From NCBI GenBank assembly GCA_037447655.1, contig JBBHKE010001458.1, forward strand, positions 5,058-47,151: a stretch of 42,094 nt of DNA. Direction: 5' to 3'. Positions 10,069 to 20,934 of this stretch are shown piece after piece (within the stretch, counting starts at the first letter, position 1; the number at the start of each line of letters is the position of its first letter). This DNA comes from Zygnema cylindricum (lineage: Eukaryota > Streptophyta > Zygnematophyceae > Zygnematales > Zygnemataceae). The notes under the pieces are model-generated. The model was given only the letters and a program-made list of their open reading frames with translations, did not search any database and was not told the DNA's origin. Position numbers and translations under genes: made by a program.

Positions 10069-10910
10069 TACACCGCGAATCATTAGTAGTGTCAAGGTTT
10101 TTTTCACCACTTAAAACATCTTTTCTCAGTACACACTTGCTGGATTGTGGATCTGACGGTTGCGATTGAAAGGTACACCGCCAATCGTAATTAGAGTAAT
10201 GAAAAAATTAGAGTAAAAAAACAAAAAAAAAACAATTAGAGTAATTGACGCTAATTTATGTGATAGAGCTTTTTCAACTATGAAGTTTACTCTAATTTAT
10301 TTAGTTATTCTATATTGGGTTATGTCGGCGATAGTTATGTGCGTGATAATTATGAACACTAAATTACGTAGACGTACAAAATGTGTCAGTCCGGTATAGT
10401 ATTGACGTCATTATGACGCTAATAATATTTCTCGCATTGAATGCCAGTTAATGTTCACACTGACGACGATGCTGTCGACGGACGAGAGTTATGCGAACGG
10501 CATTTTTTCGACGTGATTCATTTTTTTGTTTAGTGCGATTTCACGTGCGAGCGTGATTCTATTAATTCATTATTTGTACCTTTTTACTTATAAAAGTACA
10601 ATTTTGCATGGTCAGACGTCGTCCGTACTCCACACTATTTAAAAATAACCTATATTATAATTTTTTATGCTAATTAAACCTCTTCTAAATTATAATAATG
10701 AAAAAATTAGAATCGATTACTCTATTTGATGTGATAGAGTCGAAATTTCGAGCGACCGAATTAGAGAAATTTACTCTAATTACGATTGGCGGTGTAGCAT
10801 TCTCAGCTTCCGATTGGCGGTCTCTAATTAAAAATCCGACAAGTGTGTACGGAGAAAAGATATTTTAAGTGGCGAAAAAAGCCGTGACGCTAATAACGAT
10901 TCGCGGTGTA
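10069..10910. mobile_element. MITE (about 217 bp) split by a nested MITE
   Basis: Outer ends are TACACCGCGAATC and GATTCGCGGTGTA. Removing 10174-10796 leaves about 217 bases whose two halves match the uninterrupted relative at 40465-40669 (shared words include ACGGTTGCGATTGAAA and GAGAAAAGA.ATTTTAAGTG). The target is TA. Confidence 0.8.
10174..10796 (+). mobile_element. Nested 623-bp MITE
   Basis: TIRs TACACCGCCAATCGTAATTA and its complement. The interior has AT-rich words and GACGTCATTATGACGC. A second copy of about 620 bases in the opposite orientation lies at 16483-17102. There is no coding capacity, so mobilisation would need a transposase from elsewhere. Confidence 0.85.
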
Positions 10911-12272
10911 CCTTACTGATAGCCTATTCCCCCTGGAGCATTTGTAACTTTTTGCCCATTCCGATGATTTTACATGACTCATCGGAAAACGGGTCCTGTT
11001 CACACCAAAATTTTGGCACGTAACTCCGATTGAAGGTGTCCTGTGACACGTCACACGCTCCGTCATCAAACATAGGCGCGAAAACAAACCTGCAGTTTTT
11101 AAAGTTAGAGGGAATGAATGTTCGAAGGACGACGACAATGGTTCAAATTTGGTCAGTTTTTTCGCGCGAAAACAAGAAATAGCCGTTCGGATGTTGATTT
11201 TGCTTCGTCAGCTTTTGGGTTCACCGTTGGCCTGTTTCAAAGAAAGACGCAACCTTAATCCTCAAATATTTTGAGGAAGTTCTTTTGTACAGTTTTCCGG
11301 GAACTTCCGAGAACAACAAAGTTGGTGCTCGGAAAGCCGTACATTATTCGAACGCCCCGTCTGTTGTGGAAGTGATTTTTTTCCGGTGGGAATATGTTAC
11401 AATGACATCGAACAATAACCTTTCCGTTTCGATGCCTCCTCTGGAATCTGATTCAGGCTTTTTTAGTCCAGAAGATTTGGACACAGTGAAAATAACAATT
11501 GTGTGTCAATCCAGACACCTGAAATAGCATGAAAACTTCCGAAACAGTTTCCAGATACCCTTCTTTTACTTCTACCATAAGATTCTTGGTGGGATCCTAT
11601 TTCTTCTTTAGGAGGTGGAGACTCTGTAAGAATAGCGGATTTTCTATGGGTATTTTTTCATTTTTGGGTATTGCTATATCATCGACACCGTTAGGAACAC
11701 GATAGCAATTATTCGAGACAGTTTCAGTCAATTTTCGTTTATTTCAGTCAATCTTAGTCAACAATTGTCAATTGTATTCAATTCCAACCAGTTTTGGTAA
11801 ATTTTGATATTTCTCTAGTTTGTGTCAAAAGAGGTTTCGAATAAAATTCTGTAGTTAGACTTAAAATACGTCTTTTAAAATGAGAGAGAGACTGTAGTCG
11901 TTGGGGAATTGTTAACAATTGGGTGATGTGTTTGTTTTCCCACTGTAATTCAGAACCAAAAGTGGAAAATTTGTTTTTCCTCGCAAAGAGAATATATATT
12001 GTCATACTCATTATTTGATATTATGTTGGTCTCCTTTCTCCGCCCTCCTCCTTTCCCCCCTTTCCTCCTGTCCTCTTTTCCCCCCTTCCCTTCCTCTTCC
12101 CCTCCCTCCCTTTCTACCTCCCTCCCTTCCCTCCCCTACAGTCATCCTCCTTTGATTTCCCTTCCTACCCATTGTGCTTCCATCCCGTGCCTTGCACCCT
12201 CTTCCTATAATTCTCTCTCCACTTTTTGTTTTCTTCCCTCCAACTTATCGTGTCGGACAAATATTGACCTCG

Positions 12273-12274
<2 letters not shown>
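10911..12274. other. Intergenic, no gene seen
   Basis: Unique sequence with only short frames lacking recognisable similarity. The last part (12034-12240) is a pyrimidine-rich, C-rich strand-biased tract that leads into the AT dinucleotide run. Confidence 0.55.

Positions 12275-12330
<56 letters not shown>
12275..12330. repeat. (AT)28 microsatellite
   Basis: Uninterrupted AT dinucleotide array. Confidence 0.95.
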
Positions 12331-12333
<3 letters not shown>

Positions 12334-12529
12334 ACTCAATTTATCCTAATAGCTTCCTACAAAGAAAAAATAGAGCGGCAAGCAATACTAAGCAACCTGT
12401 CCCACTAACAGTGACAAGGTGCACACCAAGGCACGTCAGCCATAGCCTGCCAGCCTCAGCTACCGCGAGCTAGATAAAGCTGTCCGCTTTTAACTCTGTG
12501 TAAAATTCCCAGACGAACCGTAGCAGGAT

Positions 12530-12551
12530 CGGCCGTACATAAGTACGGCCG
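12530..12551. other. Perfect 9-bp hairpin CGGCCGTAC/GTACGGCCG
   Basis: The two arms flank a four-base ATAA loop, in otherwise unclassified DNA just upstream of a LINE tail. It could be part of the LINE 3' region or an old TIR; function unknown. Confidence 0.5.
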
Positions 12552-12639
12552 CTTCGTCCACTCAAACTATTCCAGACGGGCGCGAGATCGAGTCGTCCTC
12601 TGCGAACCGAAACATCGTCAAAACTCGCTCCTCCACAAC

Positions 12640-12945
12640 GCTCCTTTTTGTTTATTCCCCCGTCATGTGGTTTTTCAGTTTTAGCAATGCTACACCGTGA
12701 ATCGCTATTAGCGTTTAGAAATAAATAGCGTTATTAACGCTATTTGGGAATTCGGGGGTTTGACGGAAATCATTTATTCTAATTTGATTTTTAAAGGGTT
12801 TTAATTTATTCTATTTGAGAATTTGGGTAAAAAAACGGGGTACCGCAATTAGAGTCATTGACGCTAATAGCGATTCACGGTGTACTTTCTTTTGTTCCTA
12901 TGGACTCAGATGGTTTACCATCGCGCTTTTTAATAAAGTCTGCCC
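12640..12945 (+). mobile_element. LINE 3'-tail relic interrupted by a MITE
   Basis: 12640-12690 (TTTATTCCCC… TTTTTCAGTTTTAGCAATG) and 12885-12945 (GACTCAGATGGTTTACCATC, GCTTTTTAATAAAG) together match the LINE tail at 34840-35003. The 194-bp MITE sits between them. Confidence 0.65.
12691..12884. mobile_element. MITE, 194 bp, best-preserved TIRs
   Basis: The ends TACACCGTGAATCGC and GCGATTCACGGTGTA are perfect inverted repeats extending a further eight bases (TATTAGCG / CGCTAATA). Bounded by TA, inserted into a LINE tail. It serves as the type copy for the family. Confidence 0.85.
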
Positions 12946-14389
12946 CTTTTTTTTTCAACAATTACAAAGAGTACCAATTCAACCGTACGCAAGAAGAAAG
13001 GACGCAAACTGCAACTTAGAAGTCCTGTACGAACTTAACCGTGTACACAAAACAAAACGTACACGTGGAGACGTACAAACGAAACAAAATCAGCGACGTG
13101 TCGCACGGCCAAATTGAGCCACACCATCAACGAACCAGCAATACTAGATTGACAGCGCCATACAACATGGATACAAAATGTTTCGTGGTACAAACACGCA
13201 CCTAGGCTATCAAAATTAACCCATTATATTTTAGGGTGGAGTTGTACAAAAGGGCTTTTAAATGGTATAGTAACTTAAAGAAATAGAGTCCTTTGGAGAA
13301 GTTTAAGGAGTTTACAAATTCAACGGCAAATGGATAGAGTAACGTAATTAAAAAGTTCCCATGGGAATGCCATTTGATGTACTTTTGAAACCATTACCTT
13401 ACTCGCTCTGCGAATATTTTATTTTGTCGTCTGTGGCTGATAGATTTTATTTTTTGTCATTTTCCGTGATAGTCCCCAATGTCCTTTAAACCATATCTTA
13501 AAGCTCGTGGAGTATTATTGGACTAGTGCTAATGACTAGAGTGCTAATGACGACAGTGAAGTTTTCTACAAAAATATAGGTTGTGCACAGTGAACACACA
13601 CATAAAATCCAAATAATATGGGCACTTTTGAAATAAAAAAAAAATGGTCGCATAAAAGACAATTAACATAAACACCTTCTTTCAAACAATGGAAATAATA
13701 GGGATGTCGTTTGAAAATGAGGTATCATTGAAAGCATAATATTAATTACACAGCGTCTTGACTCGCTATTAGTGTTAACAAGATTATATTAATGCCCATA
13801 AATTACAATTTTTGAAACTAAAATAAAAAGAAATTATACTATAACTTTTTCTACGGTAATATAGGGCTTTATCAGTGTCAATTTACCTAATCTAGGCGGT
13901 ATGTAAATAGTGTGATGTATGAAATGATCGTATTAAAATTCTTTGATGTTTTGTACAAAAACATAAATAAAGTGTCAGATAATGACGTCGACACGGAAAA
14001 GAGAGTGCGTTCTCACATGTTAAAAAACGTCGAATATGTGAACACAAGCTATAGTGGCTACAGTATGGGAATGTGTTTCCAAATAAGTGTTAAATGTATA
14101 AATTAGCTTTAATTGTTTTGTTGGCGTCAAATTAGACTTAACAACACTGCTTGTATCTTTACACTAATTATTTCTTTACAGGATAAGCGATTTTAGATGA
14201 GTATTATGAGGCTTTTCCCGACGACTTTGAGTGTATGATACCCACACACATGCTTTGCTATATGACCCGGGTCTCCAACGGAACTACCTTATTGGTCATC
14301 GTGCCAAAATTGCGATTTTTTAACCCAAAAAATGCGTTTTATGGCCGATTGAATCGATCCCTAAAAACACGGAAAGGGGGACAGTAAAA
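12946..14389. other. Intergenic, AT-rich, no gene seen
   Basis: No convincing gene. 13750-13785 (ACACAGCGTCTTGACTCGC, then TATTAGTGTTAAC) looks like one worn terminus of the MITE family, and 13900-14050 shares loose similarity with MITE interiors. The opposite terminus was not found. Confidence 0.5.
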
Positions 14390-16165
14390 ACTAGTGTTGT
14401 GTATCGGTAAGGATTTGCCGATAACCGATATGGGCCTTTTTTCGAGTATCCGATAATCGATATATTGGTACGATATATCGACATCGGCCTTATCGCCGAT
14501 AAGTAGCCGATAATATCGGGTACTTATCGGCGATAATGCCGATAACGATATTTATCGGCGATAACTGTACGGACCGTACAGGTAGATGTACGGTCTGTAC
14601 ACTCAACTGTACGTCATATTCTCCAGACGTGTACAAACATAGAAAGTACCGTAGCCGCCATGAAATCTGTATGATTTTGATACGGATCTGTTGAAAAGAG
14701 GTAATTAATAGTTCACTTCCCTATTTTAGTTTTGTTTTAAAGAAAGAGAGTAAGGATCAAAGGCGCGCCATGGCTGCCGCCATGTTTAGAAAGTGGCAGT
14801 TTTTGCAGTTAAGGGTATTTTGGCTAAAATGATGCCTAAGTCTAGGTTTGAACCTGTGACCTCTACATTCTTTATAGCCTAACGCCTTAACCATTAAGGC
14901 GTTACGAAACGATACAGGTGATGGGTTTCATAATTATATAAACATTAACGAAACAACTAATTAACAGCAGACTAACCAAAAGGAGCAATTTCTGCATGTA
15001 CGCGAATCTGAACCGTGTAAAATATGTTTTGATCGGACGGCCGACATTATAGCCGCCACGCGAAGTGAGCTTTTTGGCGGCATACGGATATAGCGTCACG
15101 CGGTGCCACGTGGCGCCACATTATTTGATACCGGAGAAGATGGGAGGAGGAACCATGGCTTCCGATATGATAGGTGTCACCTTGTAGACCTTGTCGTACA
15201 ATGGTTGTACAATAAGTACATCGCCCATTGTACCTTCTTGTACTTTATAGTGTTCCTATTGGACTAGGGTTTAATAGTAGGTAGTCGTGAGTAGGCAGAC
15301 CGAGACTTAGTAATATTTAGGTACCTCTCTCTCTAAGAGAGCTTGTAACTATAAAGGTCATCTTTAACCAGCCATAACTTACTGCTTGGGTGAGCAAATT
15401 CAGTGATTCTTTTTGCGTTTGACTCAGAGGAGTCTTGTCCTCACAAGGGTGAGAGTGGTCAGAATATTTGTGTGCCTAGGCGGCGCTTATTCAGCGGGAA
15501 AGTAGAAGGGGCAAATATTATCCTAGAGGCTTTACATAGGCTGCTCATTCTGTGGGTCAATGGAGACCACAAAATTTCAGGATCTAGTAAAAATGATGTA
15601 CCTTTCACATCCGACGCCATGGCTTTGTCGATCCACTGGGGACCTGCCACATGTCAATCTGTTGGCTTTTTTGGCAAAAGCTGCCAAAAGAGCCATTCCG
15701 GGATGTCGACGCTCACGCTGGCCCGTCCGTTTGTGTTTTCCTATTCCAAGTCGTCCGTTCGATTTCGGCGGCTCGCAGAATGTTATTTTGCGTCCGTTGC
15801 ACTTTTGTGTCAGCCGTCCTTTTCCGGTTCCATGTTCACCAGGTTTTTAGTAAATTTCCGTACGTCGCCGTAAAGTTTTCGTTTAGTTAACCATCCAACG
15901 TTTATGTGCCGTGTTTACCGTAAAAAACCGCAGTTAAACTGTAACGGAACAGATTTCTATACATGGCATGCCACGCTATATAAAGTCAATAAAATAATAC
16001 AGTATGTTATAAAGTACTATTGTATGCATACTATATTTTTTTAAGTTATCGCCGATATGGAATTTATTGGTCCCAGACCGATATATCGGAACCTCTGACC
16101 GTTCGATAACCGATAACTATCGGTATCGGTGTTATCGCGATAAGTTTTTTACCGATACACAACAC
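14390..16165. mobile_element. Non-autonomous hAT-like element, long copy
   Basis: The termini GTGTTGTGTATCGGTAAGG and its complement match the copy at 881-1721, as do interior blocks (ACCTTTCACATCCGACG, GTCGTCCGTTCGATT). An 8-bp direct repeat CAGTAAAA flanks the element (14382-14389 and 16166-16173), the length expected for hAT. The 5' edge has three or four extra bases before the TIR. About 900 bases (roughly 14690-15597) are absent from the short copy and include a tRNA-like SINE relic. No transposase frame is visible. Confidence 0.75.
14830..14905 (-). mobile_element. tRNA-derived SINE relic or degenerate tRNA (A and B boxes)
   Basis: Read on the minus strand, 14893-14883 gives TGGTTAAGGCG, a good pol III A box as in tRNA-Ser/Leu. 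14855-14844 gives AGGTTCAAACCT, a good B box, at tRNA-like spacing. Cloverleaf pairing is poor and there is no long variable arm, so a functional tRNA is unlikely. The D-arm part is also a perfect 10-bp hairpin (AACGCCTTAA/TTAAGGCGTT). Confidence 0.45.
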
Positions 16166-16482
16166 CAGTAAAATCCCTACTGGACGAATCACAACATACA
16201 CGTGAAATTTGACTTGAAGCCTACAAGGTAGAAGAGTACTGCCGACAATAACGAATCACATCCTATGAATCTTTAGATCTCCGAGATTCTATATATCCCT
16301 AAGAATCTCTAGATCACTCGAATCTCAAGGACGACTTCCGACAAGATTTTATGCGGACAAAAAGCCAGTCGTGGAGTACGGACAGGCTGCGGGTAGCAGG
16401 AAGTCATGAACCCTTTCCTGGTAATAAACTTGCGAAGAAGGTTTGGCGTATTACATGCCTCGCCCAGAGGGTGCAGGTTCAG

Positions 16483-17102
16483 TACATCGCGAATCGTAAT
16501 TAGAGTAAATTGCTCTAATTCGGTCGCTAGAATTTTCGACTCTTTCACATCAAATAGAGTAATCGATTCTAATTTTTTCATTATTCTAATTTAGGTGAGG
16601 TTTAATTAGCTTAAGAAATTATAATACAGGTTTTTTTTAAATTGTGTGGAGTACGGACGACGTTTGACCGTGCAAAATTGTACTTTTATAAGTAAAAAGG
16701 TACAAATAATGATTTAATAGAATCGCGCTCGCACGTGAAATAGCACTAAACAAAAAATCAATCACATGAAAAAAAAGCCGTTCGCATAACTCTCGTCCGT
16801 CGACAACATCGTCGTCAGTGTGAACATTAACTGACATTCAATGCGACAAATATCATTAGCGTCATAATGACGTCAATACTATACCGGACTGACACATTTT
16901 GTACGTCTACGTAATTTAGTGTTCATAATTATCGCGCACATAATTATCGCCGACATAGCCTAATATAGAATGCTTAAATAAATTAGAGTAAACTTCATAG
17001 TTGAAAAAGCTCTATCACGTAAATTAGAGTTCATTACTCTAATTGTTTTTTTTGGTTTTTTACTCTAATTTTTTCATTACTCTAATTACGATTCGCGGTG
17101 TA
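16483..17102 (-). mobile_element. Second copy of the 620-bp MITE, inverted
   Basis: It begins TACATCGCGAATCGTAATTA and ends TAATTACGATTCGCGGTGTA. The interior is the reverse complement of 10174-10796 with scattered changes, so the two are independent insertions of one family. Confidence 0.85.
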
Positions 17103-17671
17103 GATTCAGTTCTGTACTGTAGCTTTCTACCCGTCGAAAACGACTGTACGGCTTAATCTGTCACGTGCAGACGCTTCACAGACATGCTATCCAATGATAT
17201 TTTGACAACTGGAACTCTTGGATTCAATAAAATCACAAGACACGGCTGCGCGTCAATTGACGAATCAGAGAACTTCACGACTCATCGTGGCTTTCTCACG
17301 TCGCGTCACATTTAGCATTGTTTTTTTGTCAGCTGCCACGCTGGCATCTCCGTTTCCACGTGGACGGACGTGAATTCTCCGTGACATGACAAGAGTGCGA
17401 GCCAAAATTCCGAGATACACTGCTGGAAAATCGTAAAGAGAAAAGAGGACGCAAAAATAATGTAAGAGAATGCTGAGAACACGGAAACACGGCCCAAAAG
17501 GTTATGGAGCTAAAACCAGTTTTCAGAAACAGTACTGTAGTCGCCTCCACTTATAAGAACCATTTTTTTTTGCCTGAGAAGACGTGCGACTACTCATCCT
17601 ATTCCTTTGGTGAATTGCTTAAGTACAAGTTACAAACCTATACCCGGAAAACTGAGCCACAACTGCGTTGG
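17103..17671. other. Intergenic, no gene seen
   Basis: Unique DNA with short open frames on both strands. None shows family motifs or splice signals that would join them. Confidence 0.5.
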
Positions 17672-17923
17672 TATACCGTGAAACACTATTAGAGTTACTG
17701 ACACTAACTCTGTCCACATTCTTTTTGTCCTCCTCCGAACACAAAATATACTAGGAACTAGTATATTAGTTTTACTACCTAATATACTAATTTTGATACT
17801 AGTATTTTTCGTAACGTTTGCGGTTCACTTTCGTCTACGCCATTCGGACGAGAAATGGAGCTATAAAGCTAAAACAGTCCTCGTGCTAATTAATTCTTAA
17901 CACTAATAACGTTTTACGGTGTA
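17672..17923. mobile_element. MITE, 252 bp, worn TIRs
   Basis: TATACCGTGAAACACTATTA at the left and CACTAATAACGTTTTACGG then TGTA at the right form an imperfect inverted repeat of the same family. The interior is unrelated to the 194-bp copy (e.g. repeated ACTAGTAT words near 17755). Confidence 0.7.
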
Positions 17924-18641
17924 CATCATATTGGGGAGCATGGAGGCAAAGAATGAGAAAACATTAAACCACAATAAACTATTTTTAGAAAAGCGTAACA
18001 AAACCATCCAAGTACATGGAAACAAAAAACGAGAAAAGAGAAAACGGAAGTAAAAAGTGTTACACAAGATCAGTCGAAAGCAGAGGAGAGAGGGAGAATG
18101 AGGGAGAGGGAGAGGGAGAGGGTAAGGGAGAATAAATTGAGAGGGAGAACAAAAGGGAGAGAGAGAACTAAAGGGAGAAAGAGACGAAGAAGTAAAGCTA
18201 AAGGGAGGGTGAGAGGAAGAGAGAGAGGGGGAGAGGGAGAAGGGGAGAGAGAGGGAGGAGAAAGTAAAGGCTAAAACAAATACTAAGAACTTTCGAAAAA
18301 CGAAAGACATTGTCAAAATAAGTCATAAAAAATGACGAGAAAACACATGTTCAAAAACTTGATTGTCTAATAAAAACCTTCCATTAAATACACAGCGAAG
18401 GCAAAAAGTACATATTTTATTAAAAACAAGAAAATGCGTTTAGTTCCAATACTTCGGAAAAAGCCACTACCACCAAATGATCCAAAACCCTGGAGCCCTT
18501 TTTTATTGGCACTAATCTCCTTTGGATTTATTCTAATGGTAACGAAAAACTGTCTCAAATATACTTCACAATTTTGAACAATTGTTTCAAATATACTTTG
18601 TACTATCGAGAAATTGTCGACAATTGTATGGGCCTTTTCTT
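17924..18641. other. SCI1-like 3' flank with GA-rich tract
   Basis: 18080-18265 is a purine-rich (GGGAGA-type) tract that creates a spurious Ser/Pro/Leu frame on the other strand. Candidate poly(A) signals for the minus-strand gene (TTTATT on this strand) lie at 18502-18507 and 18527-18532. No gene seen. Confidence 0.55.
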
Positions 18642-20880
18642 TTACTTAAACGTAGGCACATCCGGGTCGAGTCTCTTTTGAATCTTTGCAGCTTCCTGTA
18701 AATTGACCACTCAACATTCGATAGATGCACATATTAGTCTTCTCTTCAAATGAACAACGAAACCTAAAAAAGACAAGTATTGCTCACAAATTGAAGCAAT
18801 GCAGGAACCTTTCTAGTGTTACTCTTGAGTTAATTTTTGTGCTCCGGTTTCCGTATCTAAAACGATTTTCAAATTACACAATCCTACCGGCTTAATATGA
18901 GAGACGACTGAGGATTTGCTTTCAAAATATCCTTCATCGAATATTCTTTGAATCCAAATATTATTCTTTGCATATAAATATCCTTTGAATCTGAACATTC
19001 TTTTCAACAAAGACTGTGGCTATGGTAATAATAACATTATTGGTTACTTTCTACCAAACCGCGTTTCAGAAAGAATGAAATGTCATCTGCCTTCTTTTCA
19101 GGTAAATATAAACAACTTCCTGATATAGTCCTTATTTTCCTCCCATGCTTTACAGGCGATCTGAGAGATAAATAATAGATAATAGATAATAAAACAATAA
19201 CAATAACAATAATAATAATAATAAAATAAATAAAAATAATCTAATAATAGATAGGTGATCTGATAGATAATGAATTTCTTATTTTCCCATTGCTTTTCCA
19301 GGAGGACGTGTCATCTATTTTGTAATCTTTGTGAAATATTTTACGACAAACTATAGTCGTTCACACCAGACTTTAAACATTTAACATTTTTTCCTCTCAC
19401 TCCAAAATCAGGACAAAAGATGGGGTACTACCTAAAAAACCCTAAAAACCTTGATTAAACGCCGAAAAATCGTTAAAGCCCGATCGATAACGCACATTTC
19501 ATTCCTTTTTTTGAAGAAATAAATTCAAGCACACAATAAATGAGGAGACCAGAAAAAAAATTAAAAGACCGTCTTGCAAATCTCATATTTACCCATAGTA
19601 AAAGATTCCAGATCACCCATTACCGCAAGAGTTTGTGGCTCTAATTCCCTGGACTGTTTATTTGACCCAAAATCAGAAATTAGTGTTGATAACACTCCTA
19701 AGTTTCGTGGGCCATAATAAGCCATATTGCAAACATAATTTAGTGTAGTTCATTCTAATAGAGTGTTAACGCTAATAATCACCAACTCTAAGAGCGATTG
19801 GCAATGTAAAGAACAACCGTACCTCAAAGTTTCCGAGACGAAAATGATATTGCTGTTCCTCTCGAAGTCGAGCTTGTTCGATCATGTCTTGTGCCTGAAA
19901 TCACCCCTTAAAACTATCAGAATCTGACCCGTTCCTACGTTTTTTGCCGTTTTATACAGTTTCTACAGGTTTTTCTCAGGTTTCTAAGAGTTTTTCTGGT
20001 TTTTTGGAGTTTATCTCGGGTGTCTAAAGGTCTTTTTGCTCTCTCATTATAGGCTCGTTAGATAAAGAACTATTTCATTGGAAATCTCAAACATGACGTC
20101 CTACTCCTCTAACCACATATAAAAAGGAGAAGAAAGACAAATCATCCACCAACATCTTTAAATAAGCATACTTTTTAAAAAAAATGAATGAAATAAGCAT
20201 ACTTTTTATAAAACATAAATGAAAATAAGCATACTTTTACAAAAAGTGACTGAAATAAGAATGACAAGTCCAACATTTGCTGATGGTTCAGGCTCTCGGA
20301 TCACAATAGTGACAAAAAATAGAGCTTCTCTCTCACTCTTTTTTATTTTATGTTTTTGTTTACCGCTTTTCCCTTGCTAAAACGGGATTTTTGATCGGAA
20401 TGTAAAGAAAGCTCATAATGTCAGTTTCCTGCTGTGATATTCCAATAAAGAATCGATAACTATGCAATACATAAAAGTAATATAGAAAAAGGTTTTTAAC
20501 AGAGAGGTGACATCAGCATACCAAACAACATTTGAGAAGTTGAATGTACAGTTTGAGGGACTAAAACATTTGGAAAACTGAATGCCATATTACGACAAAA
20601 ATATTTGAAAATTGAATATGCCAGTTTACAACTACAACTTTTGAGAAACGGAAAACTTTTGAAAAATTGTCCAGGTTACGACTAAAACATTTGAGAAATT
20701 CGAATTCAATTTATGATAAAAAACAACATTTAATAAACTCGAATTCAGTTTCTGAATGAAAAACTCACTCTGCCTCCTTGCATGGCTGCCTTGAGTCGCT
20801 GAACTTCCTCTTCTTTCAATATTTGTCGTTGAACTCTCACCTCCTCCCTGAAAATGAAAAAAAGTAAGAGAAGAGAAGAA

Positions 20881-20934
<54 letters not shown>

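Noticed and set aside
13912-14106. 64-residue ORF
   Set aside because: AT-rich, lies in MITE-like sequence, no motif or splice context.
14830-14905. Functional tRNA gene
   Set aside because: A and B boxes are present, but acceptor and anticodon stems do not pair well and it lies inside a transposon.
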